From: Schizochytrium sp. TIO01
Lineage: Eukaryota; Sar; Bigyra; Thraustochytrida; Thraustochytriidae
Assembly (NCBI GenBank): GCA_004764695.1
Contig: SMSO01000031.1
Coordinates: 8,055,261 to 8,119,260, forward strand
Direction of reading: 5' to 3'
DNA: 64,000 nucleotides
The position numbers were made by a program, and so were the translations under genes. The notes beneath the pieces are model-generated. The model was not told where the DNA came from and searched no databases. It saw only the letters and a list, made by a program, of their open reading frames with translations. Below, piece after piece: positions 20,774 to 31,900 of this stretch; positions within the stretch are counted from its first letter, which is position 1, and every line of letters begins with the position of its first letter.

Positions 20774-22913
20774 CCCTCCCTCCTCTTCCTCCTCCTCTTC
20801 CTCCTCCTCCTCCTCTATTGAGGCATCAAAAGTGCGGAAGTCCTCCGTGCAAACGCAAGTAATTGACCTCTGCGCAAGTACCACCGAAATGTTTCCAAAT
20901 ACATGTTTTCAGGCTAAAGATACAAGCGCGCAAGCTAATCTAACACGGTTTGACTCAAACGGGCATAGCATGCCTTCCCCTGCTTTGCCTCAACCAAGAG
21001 GCTTTAGAAAACGTCCAGATTACAAGTCCGCTACCATGGCAATGATAGATAAGAAACGCTCTTCGAAAATGTCAAAGTCAAATGACATACCTGGAAGCTG
21101 TTTTGTCATAGACTTGACATCTTGTGATGACGCAGAGGGGATGAAGGCACTCCCCGAGCAAAATACGAGCCGATCAGTGGAGAATTGGATCCTGCATGAT
21201 CCAAACTCCTTCGAAATCACGGTTTTCTTATTCTCTCTTGCTCTCGTGCATAAGCATGATCTATCGATGGAGCACGTTCCAATCGAATGCCGCAACGATG
21301 CCAATGGAGCACACTCGAGTTTTGTGGTGGCTTTTTCTAAACTTCCCCATGTCACGACTCTGAGTAGTTTTATTAAAGATGGACTGAGCCTTGAGGATGA
21401 ACTTGACAAGATTGATGCCCGATTTTACGTGCTTTTCACTTATCTTGGAAGCGACCAGTTCGTCAGGCTCCATACCAAGGAGGACTTTTTATCAAAGTGT
21501 CCCCGATTGCAAGTATGGCCAGAATATCCCGAAGAGCATGCCAAGTCAGCAAGTTTTGATAAGTTGCGTCAACAGCATGGATCATTTTATGCATTTCATG
21601 GAAGTGCAGTTGACAACTATTGGTCAATCCTGCAGACAGGGCTGCGCAACCTCTCAACCACGAAATATCAGGCCCATGGTGCTGTTGCTGGCAATGGAAT
21701 TTACATGTCCCCGTCAGCAAAATACGCATCGCAGTATTGTCAACGGAAAATAAAGAGGAACTTTCTAACAGCATCCCAGCAAATCCCGCCAGGTTTTACT
21801 ACTTTTAATCAGCCTCCAGGGCGTGTGAGTGGCCAACCGAATAGCGCTTTCCCCCAAACAAGTCCGAATCTCAGTCAGGTCAATGACAACCCCAACTTCA
21901 GTCCCTGGACTGCTTGTACTCTTCAGCCGAACAATTTGAACATTATTGCGATTCTGGAAGTGGCATGTGAACGTTCTTCTTTAGTCACTGTTGAAAACTC
22001 AAGAATCGTTGTCAACAATGAAGACGCAGTCATAGTGAGAGGTCTAATGGTCTGGTCTGAAAATACGACCAGTCCGCATCGTCTAGGCAACCCAGACCTT
22101 GTAGATTCGATAGAAGAATGCCTTCCAAAAGAGCTCGTCGGCAACCAAGTACCACTGGCTGAAATTGTAAAACTCCGGGACAGAAATTCCCGAGGTCGTT
22201 TTTTAAGCTACAACGCCTGCCTTGCCAATCGTTCTAGAAGTGGATTTAGGGATGATAGGAATACTTATAATCCTAATCTCCCGCTTGACCAGAAATCGTT
22301 TGATACGATTGAGGAAGCATTGCTACGGCCAAAGCCATATCTCGTTTATTCTGTTACACAAGGCAACCTCGGAGTAGAGATCGAGCTAAGGGATGTAGAC
22401 AATTCAATTTACATTCTTGTTGTTGGGCAGCATATAACATGTTCCTGCTGCGGACAAGTAGTCTCAACGGAGGTTTGTTCACACCAGGCCCATGTCATGA
22501 TCAATATGCTACACTTTGACGTAGGGAACCACATTGAGCTAACCTGGCAAAAGCTACTTGATAAAGGCCAGTACAAAACCCTTTCTACGGCTGTTTCTAA
22601 AAATCTAAAAAGTACCACGCAGCCTGGCTCTAAACTAAGTCTGCCACCTTTTGACGAGACCCAAGTATCCCTTGAAGATCGCCGACGTAGAAAGTGGAAA
22701 CTACCTCAATTATCGAAAGACGAATTTTCACATTTCTGGTTTCAGAAATACAACGAGTACCCAATACCAAGACAAACAAGAAAGTTTCTCTTAGAAGCAC
22801 AGAGTAAATCAAGTGCTTCACCAACATTTGTCGATATTGCTAAGAGATACAACTTGTTCGAACCTCTCGTTGCACGAGCTTATTTCCGCCATTTGAGCAT
22901 CACTTCAACTTAA
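18973..22913 (+). CDS. PARP6/8-like ADP-ribosyltransferase with SUMO-interaction-like motifs and SWIM zinc finger
   Basis: Exon 1 is 18973-19257 (95 codons, phase 0, AAG|GTTTTG donor). Exon 2 starts at 19478 after GTGCAG and runs to 22913 once a one-base frame change inside the repeat tract 20592-20818 is allowed. Disordered, Ser-rich N-terminal sequence carries motifs like the SUMO-interacting consensus: VIDLV (about 20121), VVVVES (about 20310), IIDLR (about 20362), VIDLC (about 20859) and VIDLT (about 21105). The catalytic region follows, with FHGS at 21594 and GNGIYMSP near 21690. These correspond to the NAD-binding His and Tyr of PARP mono-transferases, and the surrounding pattern is closest to PARP6/PARP8. 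A C-x-C-x9-C-x-H SWIM finger lies at 22440-22484. The likely role is nuclear mono-ADP-ribosylation of, or near, SUMOylated proteins. The frame break could be an assembly error or a real lesion. Confidence 0.72.
19258..19477 (+). other. Inferred intron of the PARP-like gene
   Basis: A 220-nt phase-0 intron with donor GTTTTG and acceptor GTGCAG joins the acidic first exon (ATG 18973) to the second. The donor is weak, so the exact boundary is uncertain. An alternative acceptor (GAAAG) lies 9 nt further on in the same phase. Confidence 0.45.
20590..20816. repeat. Trinucleotide mosaic (TCC/TCT, CAA, CCT, CAC) in the PARP-like CDS
   Basis: Runs of (TCC)n, (CAA)n, (CCT)n and (CAC)n alternate. In the upstream frame they read as poly-Ser, Thr, Asn, Pro and Gln. 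Shifted by one base they read as Pro, Thr, Leu, His, Asn, then Ser. Both frames stay open, so slippage here can move the reading frame without an immediate stop. The upstream frame ends at 20821 and the PARP frame is open from 20565. Confidence 0.9.
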
Positions 22914-23924
22914 AGTGGGCTAGTAATCACAGCTAGTACGTGTGTTTAGGTGCGTGCCGCATCTATCCAGTGGCTGTCGCCTGATAATTCAAACAGAACC
23001 TCGAATACAGATGCTATAAGTAGGATTTCGAAGTAAGGGATGCACTACGATTATCTTTGGAGTTTCATCAGCTGAACTTTGTAATTTAAAACCCCTTTTG
23101 CGGGGGGACCAAGAGCTTTTAAAGCAATAGTCACTCGAGATAGACTTATTCATATAAATCCCAACTTTCTTTTTAAATCCATAAGCTTTACGCGTTCGAA
23201 ATCTAAGCATTTGTCTTTGGTAGTGCAGCAACTATTTAATGTGAATTAAGAAAATTTACCCAACCTGGAGATAGAGAATGAAATCCCTACAAAATTTCCT
23301 TCAACTTTTTTGTTGTTGTTATTATTATTGTTATTATTATTGTTATTATTATTGTTATTATTATTGTTATTATTATTGTTATTATTATTGTTATTATTAT
23401 TGTTATTATTATTGTTATTGTTATTGTTATTGTTATTATTATTATTATTGTTGTTATTGTTATTGTTATTGTTATTGTTATTGTTATTGTTATTGTTATT
23501 GTTATTGTTATTGTTATTGTTATTGTTATTGTCATTGTTATTGTTATTGTTATTGTTATTGTTATTGTTATTATTATTGTTATTATTATTGTTATTGTTA
23601 TTGTTATTATTATTGTTATTCTTATTATTATTGTTATTGTTATTATTATTCTTATTGTTATTATTATTGCTATTAAAGGCGGCGGCGGCGGTGTGTTCGT
23701 ATGGCTGTTGTTTTGCAACTTTTCGTTGATCGTACTCTTATTAAAACATGTGGATGCTAATTTTAAATGCGGGAAAACCAAATTATTAAGATAGCTAAAA
23801 TTCTAAGTCAATGTGGTCAATATCATTGCTCTTGTCACACTCGACAGCGAGACGAGGGTCCCAACTTCCTCGTCACATATACTTTCTACATTACTACGAT
23901 GGCTCTCAACTGCAAGGTACTTAC
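22914..23924. other. Intergenic stretch dominated by a TTATTG array
   Basis: No ORF outside the repeat is credible. The long frames across 23278-23781 are repeat translations (poly-Leu, Tyr/Cys, Ile/Thr). A short (GGC)n run follows the array at 23678-23690. Confidence 0.7.
23310..23680. repeat. TTATTG hexamer array with 12-bp higher-order period
   Basis: About 370 bp of T-rich repeat. The left part has a 12-bp unit (TTATTATTATTG). The centre switches to the pure 6-bp unit (TTATTG) with a single TCATTG variant. The right part mixes both with occasional TTATTC. No C occurs on the plus strand apart from these variants. Confidence 0.95.
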
Positions 23925-24065
23925 ATGAATGGACCGTACGATGACTTTTGGTATTGAGAGGCCTTCGAACTCGTGTATTGTTCCTTCAAGCGCCAAAGAC
24001 GATGCCACGACTCCCGCTAACAACAATGCCAAAGATGTCAAGGCAGCAACTGCTATAATGTAACG
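23925..24065 (-). CDS. Candidate internal exon of a secreted or membrane protein (partial)
   Basis: On the minus strand an open frame of about 47 codons ends in phase 0 exactly at GTAAGTACC (intron start 23924). It encodes a strongly hydrophobic run (VAALTSLALLLAGVVASSLA) followed by a polar segment (EGTIHEFEGLSIPKVIVRS), as in a signal peptide and the start of a mature protein. Upstream an AG (CGGTGCTGAG) could be the acceptor. The initiating exon and the following exon were not identified. The plus strand of the same DNA also has RNY-biased codons, so orientation is not certain. Confidence 0.3.
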
Positions 24066-24563
24066 CTCTCAGCACCGCGCTGTGTTCCAGGAGGCTGTCG
24101 AGGTAGCCAATACACCTAAGAACCGTGCACTTTACCGTGATGTTAATAAAAGGTATATCACATCATATCTTATGAGTGTAAATCAAAATTGTTCATGTCG
24201 AAAATCGGGAACCGAGTTGTTCATGCGAATTTATATTTGCATCCAAAGAATAATACATATGACTTTTGCAATGCTTATTTTTAATTCATCAGTGACGATG
24301 TAAGATGTAAGATATATTTGAATAATTAATTCTGGGGAAATTTCGACCTGTCACTCGAGCGCGCTGTTGCTGTATCTAATAATCGAGAGCAATCTTATAT
24401 GCATATACATGAGCAACCTGTGTCATAGATGGTAAATGAGGAATCATCCCCAGCTACCATCACACGTGGAAGCTAAACCCCGTATACAAGGGAGAGCGAT
24501 AAAGAATTGTACCATGGCAGTTTAGGAAATGAACAGAACATCTCCAAATCTAGTTAATTTTGC
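24066..24563. other. Intergenic stretch
   Basis: A plus-strand frame just after 24064 reads plausibly for about 30 codons (RAVFQEAVEVANTPKNRALY) but follows an in-frame TAA and has no visible start. Apart from that I see nothing. Confidence 0.4.
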
Positions 24564-25421
24564 TTAGGGTGAAGCAGGTGCTGCGGACGATATTTGGCGT
24601 TGTTGACCGTATGTATAACAGTGTGAACATACACGAACAGGGCGTTCGTAGCCCCATTGAGGCACAGGTGCAGAATGATCCGAGCAGGTACCACAAACCA
24701 CTTCGCCACAGCATCTGCAATGGTGACGGCGAAAGAAAAAGGTAAACCGGCTGTCACACCTGGCGCAAGCACGGGCCTCAGCATCAGGTACCCACGGCGC
24801 GATCATAGACCTCCTCATCTCGCGGCTTCGAAGTTCTTCGAGCTCGGTCCGTGCGGACTCCAGTTCTTCCTGAGTGGCCTGTAAGCTCTCGTTAACCTTA
24901 GCTTCCATGTCTCGCACAGACTTGCGAATATCACCCAATAGATTCATCCAGGATTGCTTCTGGGCATCAGACTTGCAAGTCCACCACACAAGGTTCTCGA
25001 GATCCTCCAAGACACGATCTACATCATTCCTGAGAGCCTGTACTTCATTGTTAACAGACATTTGGGACTTTACATCATTCATCGAGCTCTCTGTAACATC
25101 TACGTCACTGACAGATTGCTGCTCCTCCTGGGCCGGAGCTGATGCTTTAGCCCCCTTTGGGCTGTTCATCTTCTGCTTTTGAACTAGGGCCTCCTCGAAT
25201 GCTCTGGCAGTAGCAAGGGCAGTCTTGGCGGTTTTTGCGCATGCTGAGTCCTCGTCAGATCGCGACGTTAACATTTGAGCCACTGGGAGATCTGCTCGGG
25301 GCGAGGATCGTCGTGCCACTGTAGCCAGAGTCACTCTGCTGGCAGCTTTGCGCACAGCCTCTTTCTCGGCACGAATCAGGGCATTGCCAGTCAGGCCAGA
25401 ATTTTCGTCTAAGCCGTCCAT
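24564..25421 (-). CDS. FYVE zinc-finger protein with coiled coil
   Basis: The intact 285-codon frame starts at ATG 25421. Residues 1-140 are Ala/Ser-rich with charged helices. About 155-203 form a coiled coil (SLQATQEELESARTELEELR). A C-terminal FYVE domain spans about 209-270 and has all family signatures: the WxxD motif (WVPD), CxxC, the basic R(R/K)HHCRxCG motif (RRHHCRCCG) and RVC near the end. The domain binds phosphatidylinositol 3-phosphate, so the protein should act on endosomes, probably as a tether or adaptor via its coiled coil. There is no intron and no further domain. Proteins this short with a C-terminal FYVE resemble simple endosomal adaptors, and the exact orthologue is not clear. 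Confidence 0.85.
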   Translation of the reverse strand: MDGLDENSGLTGNALIRAEKEAVRKAASRVTLATVARRSSPRADLPVAQMLTSRSDEDSACAKTAKTALATARAFEEALVQKQKMNSPKGAKASAPAQEEQQSVSDVDVTESSMNDVKSQMSVNNEVQALRNDVDRVLEDLENLVWWTCKSDAQKQSWMNLLGDIRKSVRDMEAKVNESLQATQEELESARTELEELRSREMRRSMIAPWVPDAEARACARCDSRFTFFFRRHHCRCCGEVVCGTCSDHSAPVPQWGYERPVRVCSHCYTYGQQRQISSAAPASP

Positions 25422-27098
25422 TGTATTGTGTTCAAATGAGTCCGAAAAGAAAATGTAAAAGTATGGAATGCAGTCCTATGTTCTACTTGTGAACTGTTCA
25501 CCTTCTGTGCGTTCACCACAATTTTTTGATGAGGACCCTTTCAAAAGTTTTGTTTGAGACTGTTGGATAGACGTTTCGCAGCACTCTTATTTCCCCCTTC
25601 GCAGTGATCTTCGAACACTGGGTAAGAGAGAAGAAGCTTTCGCACGTCTTCTTTGTTAAGCTAGGTACCTACCTACACAATCACGACGACCACCCGAGAA
25701 GTAGAAGACCGTCAGAGGTCAAGTCAACCCAAACTTTCCACACGAGCGAGTTCTCCTCCACTACAGAAACAAAGGCAGGCGACTCGAAAAGCCCACGACC
25801 CCGTCAACGCGACCAGGCCAACCAATTGCAGCATTGAAGGATTGATCAGTCAGCTGCACTAGTATGAAACCCGAAGTACCCGACGAAACACTCAAGTGCA
25901 GCCTAGAGTATGAGTTAGTTGTACTGCTAGGATTGTAATGGCAATCATCATTCTTCGAAACAAAAGTCGCCAGTGCGGACCCCACCGGACACAGTGTATG
26001 CGCAGAAACAGATGTGCCTCCTCAACGGTGAGCTATAGTTTATCGTAGTCGTACCCCTACCCAGCGAGCTAGTGCTAAATTACCTTAAGCTTGGTCTTTC
26101 GAAGTGTTGTTTTGCGAACCCGTGAATAGCTTATGACTTGGCGGCTGTTCTTGAGCATCGAGATAAGCGGTGATTTGATCACTGTCAACTCTGCGAGAAG
26201 CTAGAGGCGAGGATCTCCATGAAAACCTGGCCTGCTTGCTCGCAGAGATCCACCTACCCGGGTACTGCGACAGCACGAGTCCCCGTGCCTGGCCTTGAGT
26301 GGTGCAACCCCACAGGACACGGCGATCTTGTTCCTGGCGAAGTTCAATAGTTTTTCCTCTGTGATCATGGTGTGAAAAAGGAGATCAATTTGGGCTTCAC
26401 CCGAGCCAGGCTTCACAGACCTCAGGCAAACGCTTCGGGACAAACATGAAGCGTTGCGACACCAAGCCACTCGCCTTGCTGAAGTTAAGGTCACTAGGCC
26501 CAGCTTTGCTGGCCTGTGATATTCATGAGGTAAGTTTTGGCCTTTGTTCCATGTTACCACCGGATATAGGAACATTGGCCTATAGATTATACAATAGGTA
26601 CTATTGTTCAGATTATCATTAGAATTACTTCTTCAGCAGGAAGGAAAGGTGGAGTTCTTGGCACCAAGTACCTGATAGAGAGAGCTAACTGGCTAAGGCT
26701 TCACGTGGGGAGCATGAGCTGCTCGCTACCTGTTCGCAAAGAAACTAGTTGAGGCCGCACACCAACAAAGCCGGCTCCGCTTCATCGGCCAGGTGAGCAG
26801 AAATAAACGTTAGCATGGGGAAAACCAAAGTAACCGACACGTAGGCCAGCGGGGAAACTTTGCTTGCCTAGAGAGCCTACGGAAACAAATAGGATTTTCA
26901 AGGCTTATCATTTCTTTGGGCTCCTCTTCAGCTCATAAATGGATACACAAAATTAGGAATACAGATGGATATTTGCTCGAGGAGTTCCTGGGTTCTCCTA
27001 GTCTCTGGGTAGAGTAGGTAGATTCGATTGGAAAGTCTTGTGTTGTGAAGCAAGGCAAGTTTTGTGAATAATAGCGTTGCTCGAATTGTGCTGCCGAT
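25422..27098. other. Intergenic stretch
   Basis: Only short overlapping frames (60-124 codons) without recognisable domains. This DNA contains the 5' side of the FYVE gene and the 3' side of the CEP20 gene. No repeats longer than about 20 bp were noticed. Confidence 0.5.
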
Positions 27099-27815
27099 TT
27101 AGCGTTGATCTTGCTTTGCGGAGGAGTTTTGGCGCTCGCGAGATGCTCTCACGAGATCATAAAGAAGCGGAAGAGGTCGCCCGAGGTCCTCTCGAAAGTC
27201 ACGGCGATTAGAGAGACCTAAATCTTCAGCAAGAACACTCCGCGGAAGACTCTCATCCTTGGGCTGACCAGTTTCTGGTTCAAAGACAGAGAGTGAATGT
27301 GAGTAACCATTGTAGTCCAGGTAGTCGCGAATTAGCTCATTGATGATGAGAGTCTCGCTGCTCGGGCGCGGAGCTCGCGGAGTACCCTCGCCTTCAAGAA
27401 TGCCAAAAACCTCTGCACGGAGGCGTGCCTTGATTGCATCCGATACGCCACGAGCTCGCAAGCTATCTCCGATAGCTGGGAACCCCCGGAAGAATGCCAA
27501 TTTTCATTTTTAAGAATGCAATCAAAAGTCAAATAGATAATTGTCATAACAACGTCAGAGGTCAGAAGTTTAGCGTAAGCATTGTCAGTCTCACGATAAT
27601 CCCGTTATGAAATTGTATTGTGATGATTCTTCTGAAAGTCTACAAATACATCGCCTTGGCTACATAAGATCTTGATTTGATTTATGTCCAAAAAGTATTA
27701 CCTTCTCAGCGAGGCAACGCATGATCAATCAGATAGAACCAACACATTGACTGAGGAAGCTAAATTAAATAATGCGTAGGGACTTACCTTCTGTCAACTC
27801 ATCGAGGGACGCCAT
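27099..27815 (-). CDS. CEP20: CEP20/FOR20 (FOPNL) centriolar LisH protein, two exons
   Basis: Exon 1 is 27815-27788 (ATG GCG TCC..., 9 codons + 1 nt), ending at G|GTAAGT. Exon 2 is 27475-27099, following CCCAG. The 312-nt phase-1 intron restores a 134-residue protein. It begins MASLDELTEAIGDSL, has a helix with IKARLRAEVF, then the LisH/FOP dimerisation core (INELIRDYLDYNGYSHS) and ends with PLLYDLV. Order, spacing and length (about 120-175 in relatives) match FOR20/CEP20, a centriolar satellite and basal-body protein needed for basal-body docking and ciliogenesis. The ATG at 27500 in the unspliced frame is intronic. The presence of the gene implies centrioles or flagella at some life stage. 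A 14-unit CAG repeat lies about 260 bp upstream. Confidence 0.88.
27476..27787 (-). other. CEP20 intron
   Basis: A 312-nt GTAAGT...TTCCCAG phase-1 intron. It is the best-supported intron in the window because the joined protein matches the family across the junction. Confidence 0.85.
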
Positions 27816-28078
27816 TGCCTGCAGCAGCTTTTTCCAGGCTTTGATCAAGACTCAATGTTTCGAGACCTCGACTCTCCCTTGGCAGTATACTCCCAACAAC
27901 GCGCAGCACACGAAAGTCAACGTAGGATGATGTTGATCACCAATCGACCTAACTAACGTCCATCAACACAAAGAAAGTCCTTCAGACACAGACCCGTGAG
28001 CCTGGCGCGCTGGATCTACTTGCGTATCCAAGTCGCGCTGCCACGATTCTATCCTGCCCACGCAACCCCAAATAAAGC

Positions 28079-28122
<44 letters not shown>

Positions 28123-28927
28123 TTTGGTCGATTTGTTGTCTATCACTACCCCGTTGTTGAAGTGAAGATAACCACGGTTCCTCAACCGTTCTGTATCTGT
28201 TCGTCCGTTCCTACTGGTTCATAGACGTTGCCGCTCCCACATTGAGCCATATTGGACATAAGCCTATAAATAAATGGGGTGGTTAACGGGCTAGTGCTTA
28301 CCTAGTGTTTATAGTAGGGGCTGAAGGTCGTAGTTATTATAATAGGCCTATTATTCAACTAAGTTTTTACAAGTTTGCTATAATATAAGTTTTGACGATT
28401 TTTGATCGCTTGAGGTCAAGCAGACTATCAAATACACCACGAGCGGCTTGTGGAGTGGCTCGTGAGCGATAAGGATATATCATTGATAGAAATTCTAGGT
28501 TTTGTTTTCAGGTTTCAGAACGGAGGTGAGACAGTCCCTCGATTGGGCGACTCCGGTCATCGAGAATTGGAGGCATTGAATTGACATCCTTGAAATCGTC
28601 CATTTATCACTCTATCGGTCGCTGATTGGTCATAAGTTGTTGATCAGTCTCTTAACTGCAAGTGCTGCCAGACCACTGCTGCAGCAAGAAACTAAGGGCC
28701 ACGCGCAGATACCAAACTCTCAGCAGCGCCTGGGAGAGCGAGTGGAGCCGTAAAGAAGGTCTAGCCCAAGTTTTCATACTTGAGGAAGGCTAGCTTTGCT
28801 AGCTGATCGGACGCAGGAAAACTGACGAGGTCTTTTGAGGTTCTCCCTTCGTAACAAATTTGAGAGATATCTGAAAGAACTGGGCACAGACAACTGACAG
28901 GGACGAAATCGATCGTAGCACGCCATC
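27816..28927. other. Intergenic stretch between CEP20 and the coiled-coil gene
   Basis: The shared divergent promoter region of two opposite genes. It contains (CAG)n at 28079-28121. No other coding signal is seen. An AT-rich block at 28255-28395 has no clear TATA box at a sensible distance from either start. Confidence 0.6.
28079..28121. repeat. (CAG)14 trinucleotide repeat
   Basis: About 14 uninterrupted AGC/CAG units in the intergenic region upstream of CEP20. It would read as poly-Ala in a short minus-strand frame that I do not consider a gene. Confidence 0.9.
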
Positions 28928-31900
28928 ATGGCGTTTGCTAGCAAAAATGGCGTGAATGCTGGCGTAGAAAAGTTCTTGAAAGACACTGACCAGGATATTC
29001 GACGAGCGACACGAGAAGAGGATTCTTTATTTGAGAGACTTGTGCAGGAGGAAATGGAGCGCCAGTCCCGCGCGGGTTTTGGCCAGTTTGGCACAGTATC
29101 CGTGGATGACAATGCGTATCAGCAGGGCAACACTCGTGATTACCCGCCAAGATCTACCTTGTCAGCCAGGGAAAGTACTACGAAAGAACCACGCTACTTT
29201 CCCAGCGCAGAGGAGGCTTTTCGTGCAGCGCAACTCGAAATTGACACTGGATTTGATAAACGCCCCCCTAGCTCTTTTGCATCCTCAGCAACACTATCCT
29301 CTGTCGGATCTAATGCCAAAGCTTCATCCACACATACACAGGCAACGGAACCCCCGCGCGGTTCAAGACACAGCTACACACAACCTTATGCGGAAACCAA
29401 GCACTACGACTCTGCTCATGAATTTAAGCCTAGCGATAATAATTTGCGAGCTGGACAAGTACCTGTGAGTATTCCGAGCTCTTCTCTACAAGGCTGGACC
29501 GCAAACGCAATGAGCCCCACCACAGGGAGTGGTTCGCCAATTAGTGGTCGTATTGGATTTGGTCGTGGTCTCCACACACTTCAACTAGGTGCATCCGAAG
29601 CAGAGCTTGAGCGAATGCGACGTGCTGAAATGGACAAAAAACTTAGCTATCAACGCGATCTTGATCGCCAACTGGCAGAAAAGCGTGAACGAGAACGTCA
29701 ACTGGCAAGCGAAAATGGTAGACCTCCAAGCAATCGTCGTCAGTCGGCACCTTCTGGCTTGCAGGTAGGCCCCAGCGTGACTTCTTCATCAACATTAAAG
29801 ATACCAAACCTTGAACAATCTTCAACTTCGTCCTCGTCGACATCTTCACTGATGTCCATGCCTTCATCGGCATCTCACAGAGATGAGATCTGGCCAGGCC
29901 AAGGCAATGGCGTTGGGCGTCGATCGATTGGCGCACCAGAGTTTGCATTACCGTCTGCATCCCTGGCGCCAGCGTCGTTTAAAGTTCCTTCCTCAGTTCT
30001 ACCCCTTCGTGAATCGATGGATGAGAAACAAGCGCGAATCCTGCAGCGTAAAAAGCAGGAGGCTTATGCACAAGCTTTGCAAGAGCAAGTGCGTGAGCGA
30101 GAACTTTACCTTCAACGCCAAAAACAAGAGGAAGAGGAGTACGAAAGACGTTATGGTGGTGGTGCATCTCCACCGGGTATTGGGGCCCCTGAGTCATTCG
30201 GAGGGATTCGATCAAAGCAATCTAGCCGAAACGCCTGGCAAGGAGACGGATCCCCGTCGCCTTCCTCACGGTCAGGAACTCCGCCGATTTACAGTGGCGA
30301 TCTGGGTGCTGGTGATAGTTCGCCCGCAAACCCTTATGGTGGAGGCTTTACTTCTGAGGATGGTCATGAAAACAGTTATCAAACAAACAGCAATAACAAC
30401 AATATGACACACACGCGTGCTCGGTTTCGGTTTGATCGTCTTGATCCTAGTGAGCAGGACGAGATCCTACGCAGGCAACAACAACAGCAACTTCAACAAC
30501 TCTCGCTGCGTCAACAGATTGCAGATAAGGAAGCACGTGCAGAGGAAGAGAAACGGAGAATTCGGGAAGAAGAGGCCGCTGAAGAACGTAGGATTGCGCG
30601 TGAGCTTGAAGAGCTTCGTCTTGCGGCAGAAAGGGATCGCGTTTTGATGAAAGGCCGTGCAAAGGGTAATGCTCAGTCTTCTGAGAACGTGCCAAGCCCT
30701 CTAACAAGCTCAGGACATGAGGTTCCGTCCAACAATTTGTTGAACGCTCACAAAGGAGACGAGTACCTTCCTCACCCACAACCATCTTCGTATGCGTCTC
30801 ATCAGATGAGATCCCGTCCGACCGAGCCTGCTGTGACGTCTCCTTCTTTTGAGGTAGACGAGGATTTGCAGCGCAAACGCTTAGAGATGCAGGAGATGCG
30901 GCGCCAGCAGGAGGAACTTCAGCGCGAACTCGAACGGCAGCGGATGGAACTTGCCAAACTTCGACAAATGAAAGAGGCTAGGAAGCAGATGGAGCTTTCT
31001 AGTGGCTCCCAGTACTCTCAGCGCTCCCAGAGTGCAATATCTTCAGCACATCCAGGAAAAGAACTCAGGAAAGTATCTGCATACGATGCCGCGGAAGAAG
31101 CCTACCATAGGCCTCCTTCCTCTGGGAGTATCTACGAAAACAATAGGGGATTCCACAAAGCGCGACCGCAGAGTGCACGTTCGCAGACACAGGTTCCCGA
31201 CCCGGCCTTTCAGAGTCGTCCCAAAGTTGGTAATTCTATAGAGTTCATGCCATCATCACCGCTGCGAACAAGCGGCAGATTTCATCGTGACGAATTAATC
31301 ATGTCACCAGCTTCTGAAGCCGGGTTCCCAAGACCCAATGGTACATCTAGCATCCTGGAAAGTAGTATGCCTTCTCGCTCCAAACTTGTTAACATTCCAA
31401 ACCTCCAGACCCAAGTTGGGAAGGGTAATCGTGGAGGTCGGGGAGCACAACAAGATTTGTCACGACTCGACGAGACTTGGCACCCTTCTCAAAGCGGAGC
31501 ACGTGGGGCCAACGGAGTGGCATCGGGTTTGGCGAGCGTACGCGAGGGGGAATATTATACCCAGCCCAAACATAGTTCATCACTTGGGCGATTTGATGAG
31601 GAGTCTGTAACTGATGGACAACACTATGATGACGACGAGGAGGAGGACTTGGACAAAACTCTGCAAGTTATTAGTCGCTGTTTCGTTTATGTTTCTCCCA
31701 AGGGTAAAGATGGCAATAATGAGGCTAATGTGTTCTTGTTTAATGACCAGGGCGAAGAGGTTGCTCAAAAGAATGAGGTTCCTCGCGACACCATTTCGCA
31801 GTCAAAGTCTGGATCTTCGGGCGGCAATTCAAAAGCATTGCGGCACCCTCTTGGTCAAGCTAGCCAGCGTCAAAATGCGAAGCAAAATGGTGGCTTATTA

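Noticed and set aside
23278-23781. Long ORFs on both strands (poly-Leu, Tyr/Cys, Ile/Thr)
   Set aside because: They are direct translations of the TTATTG array.
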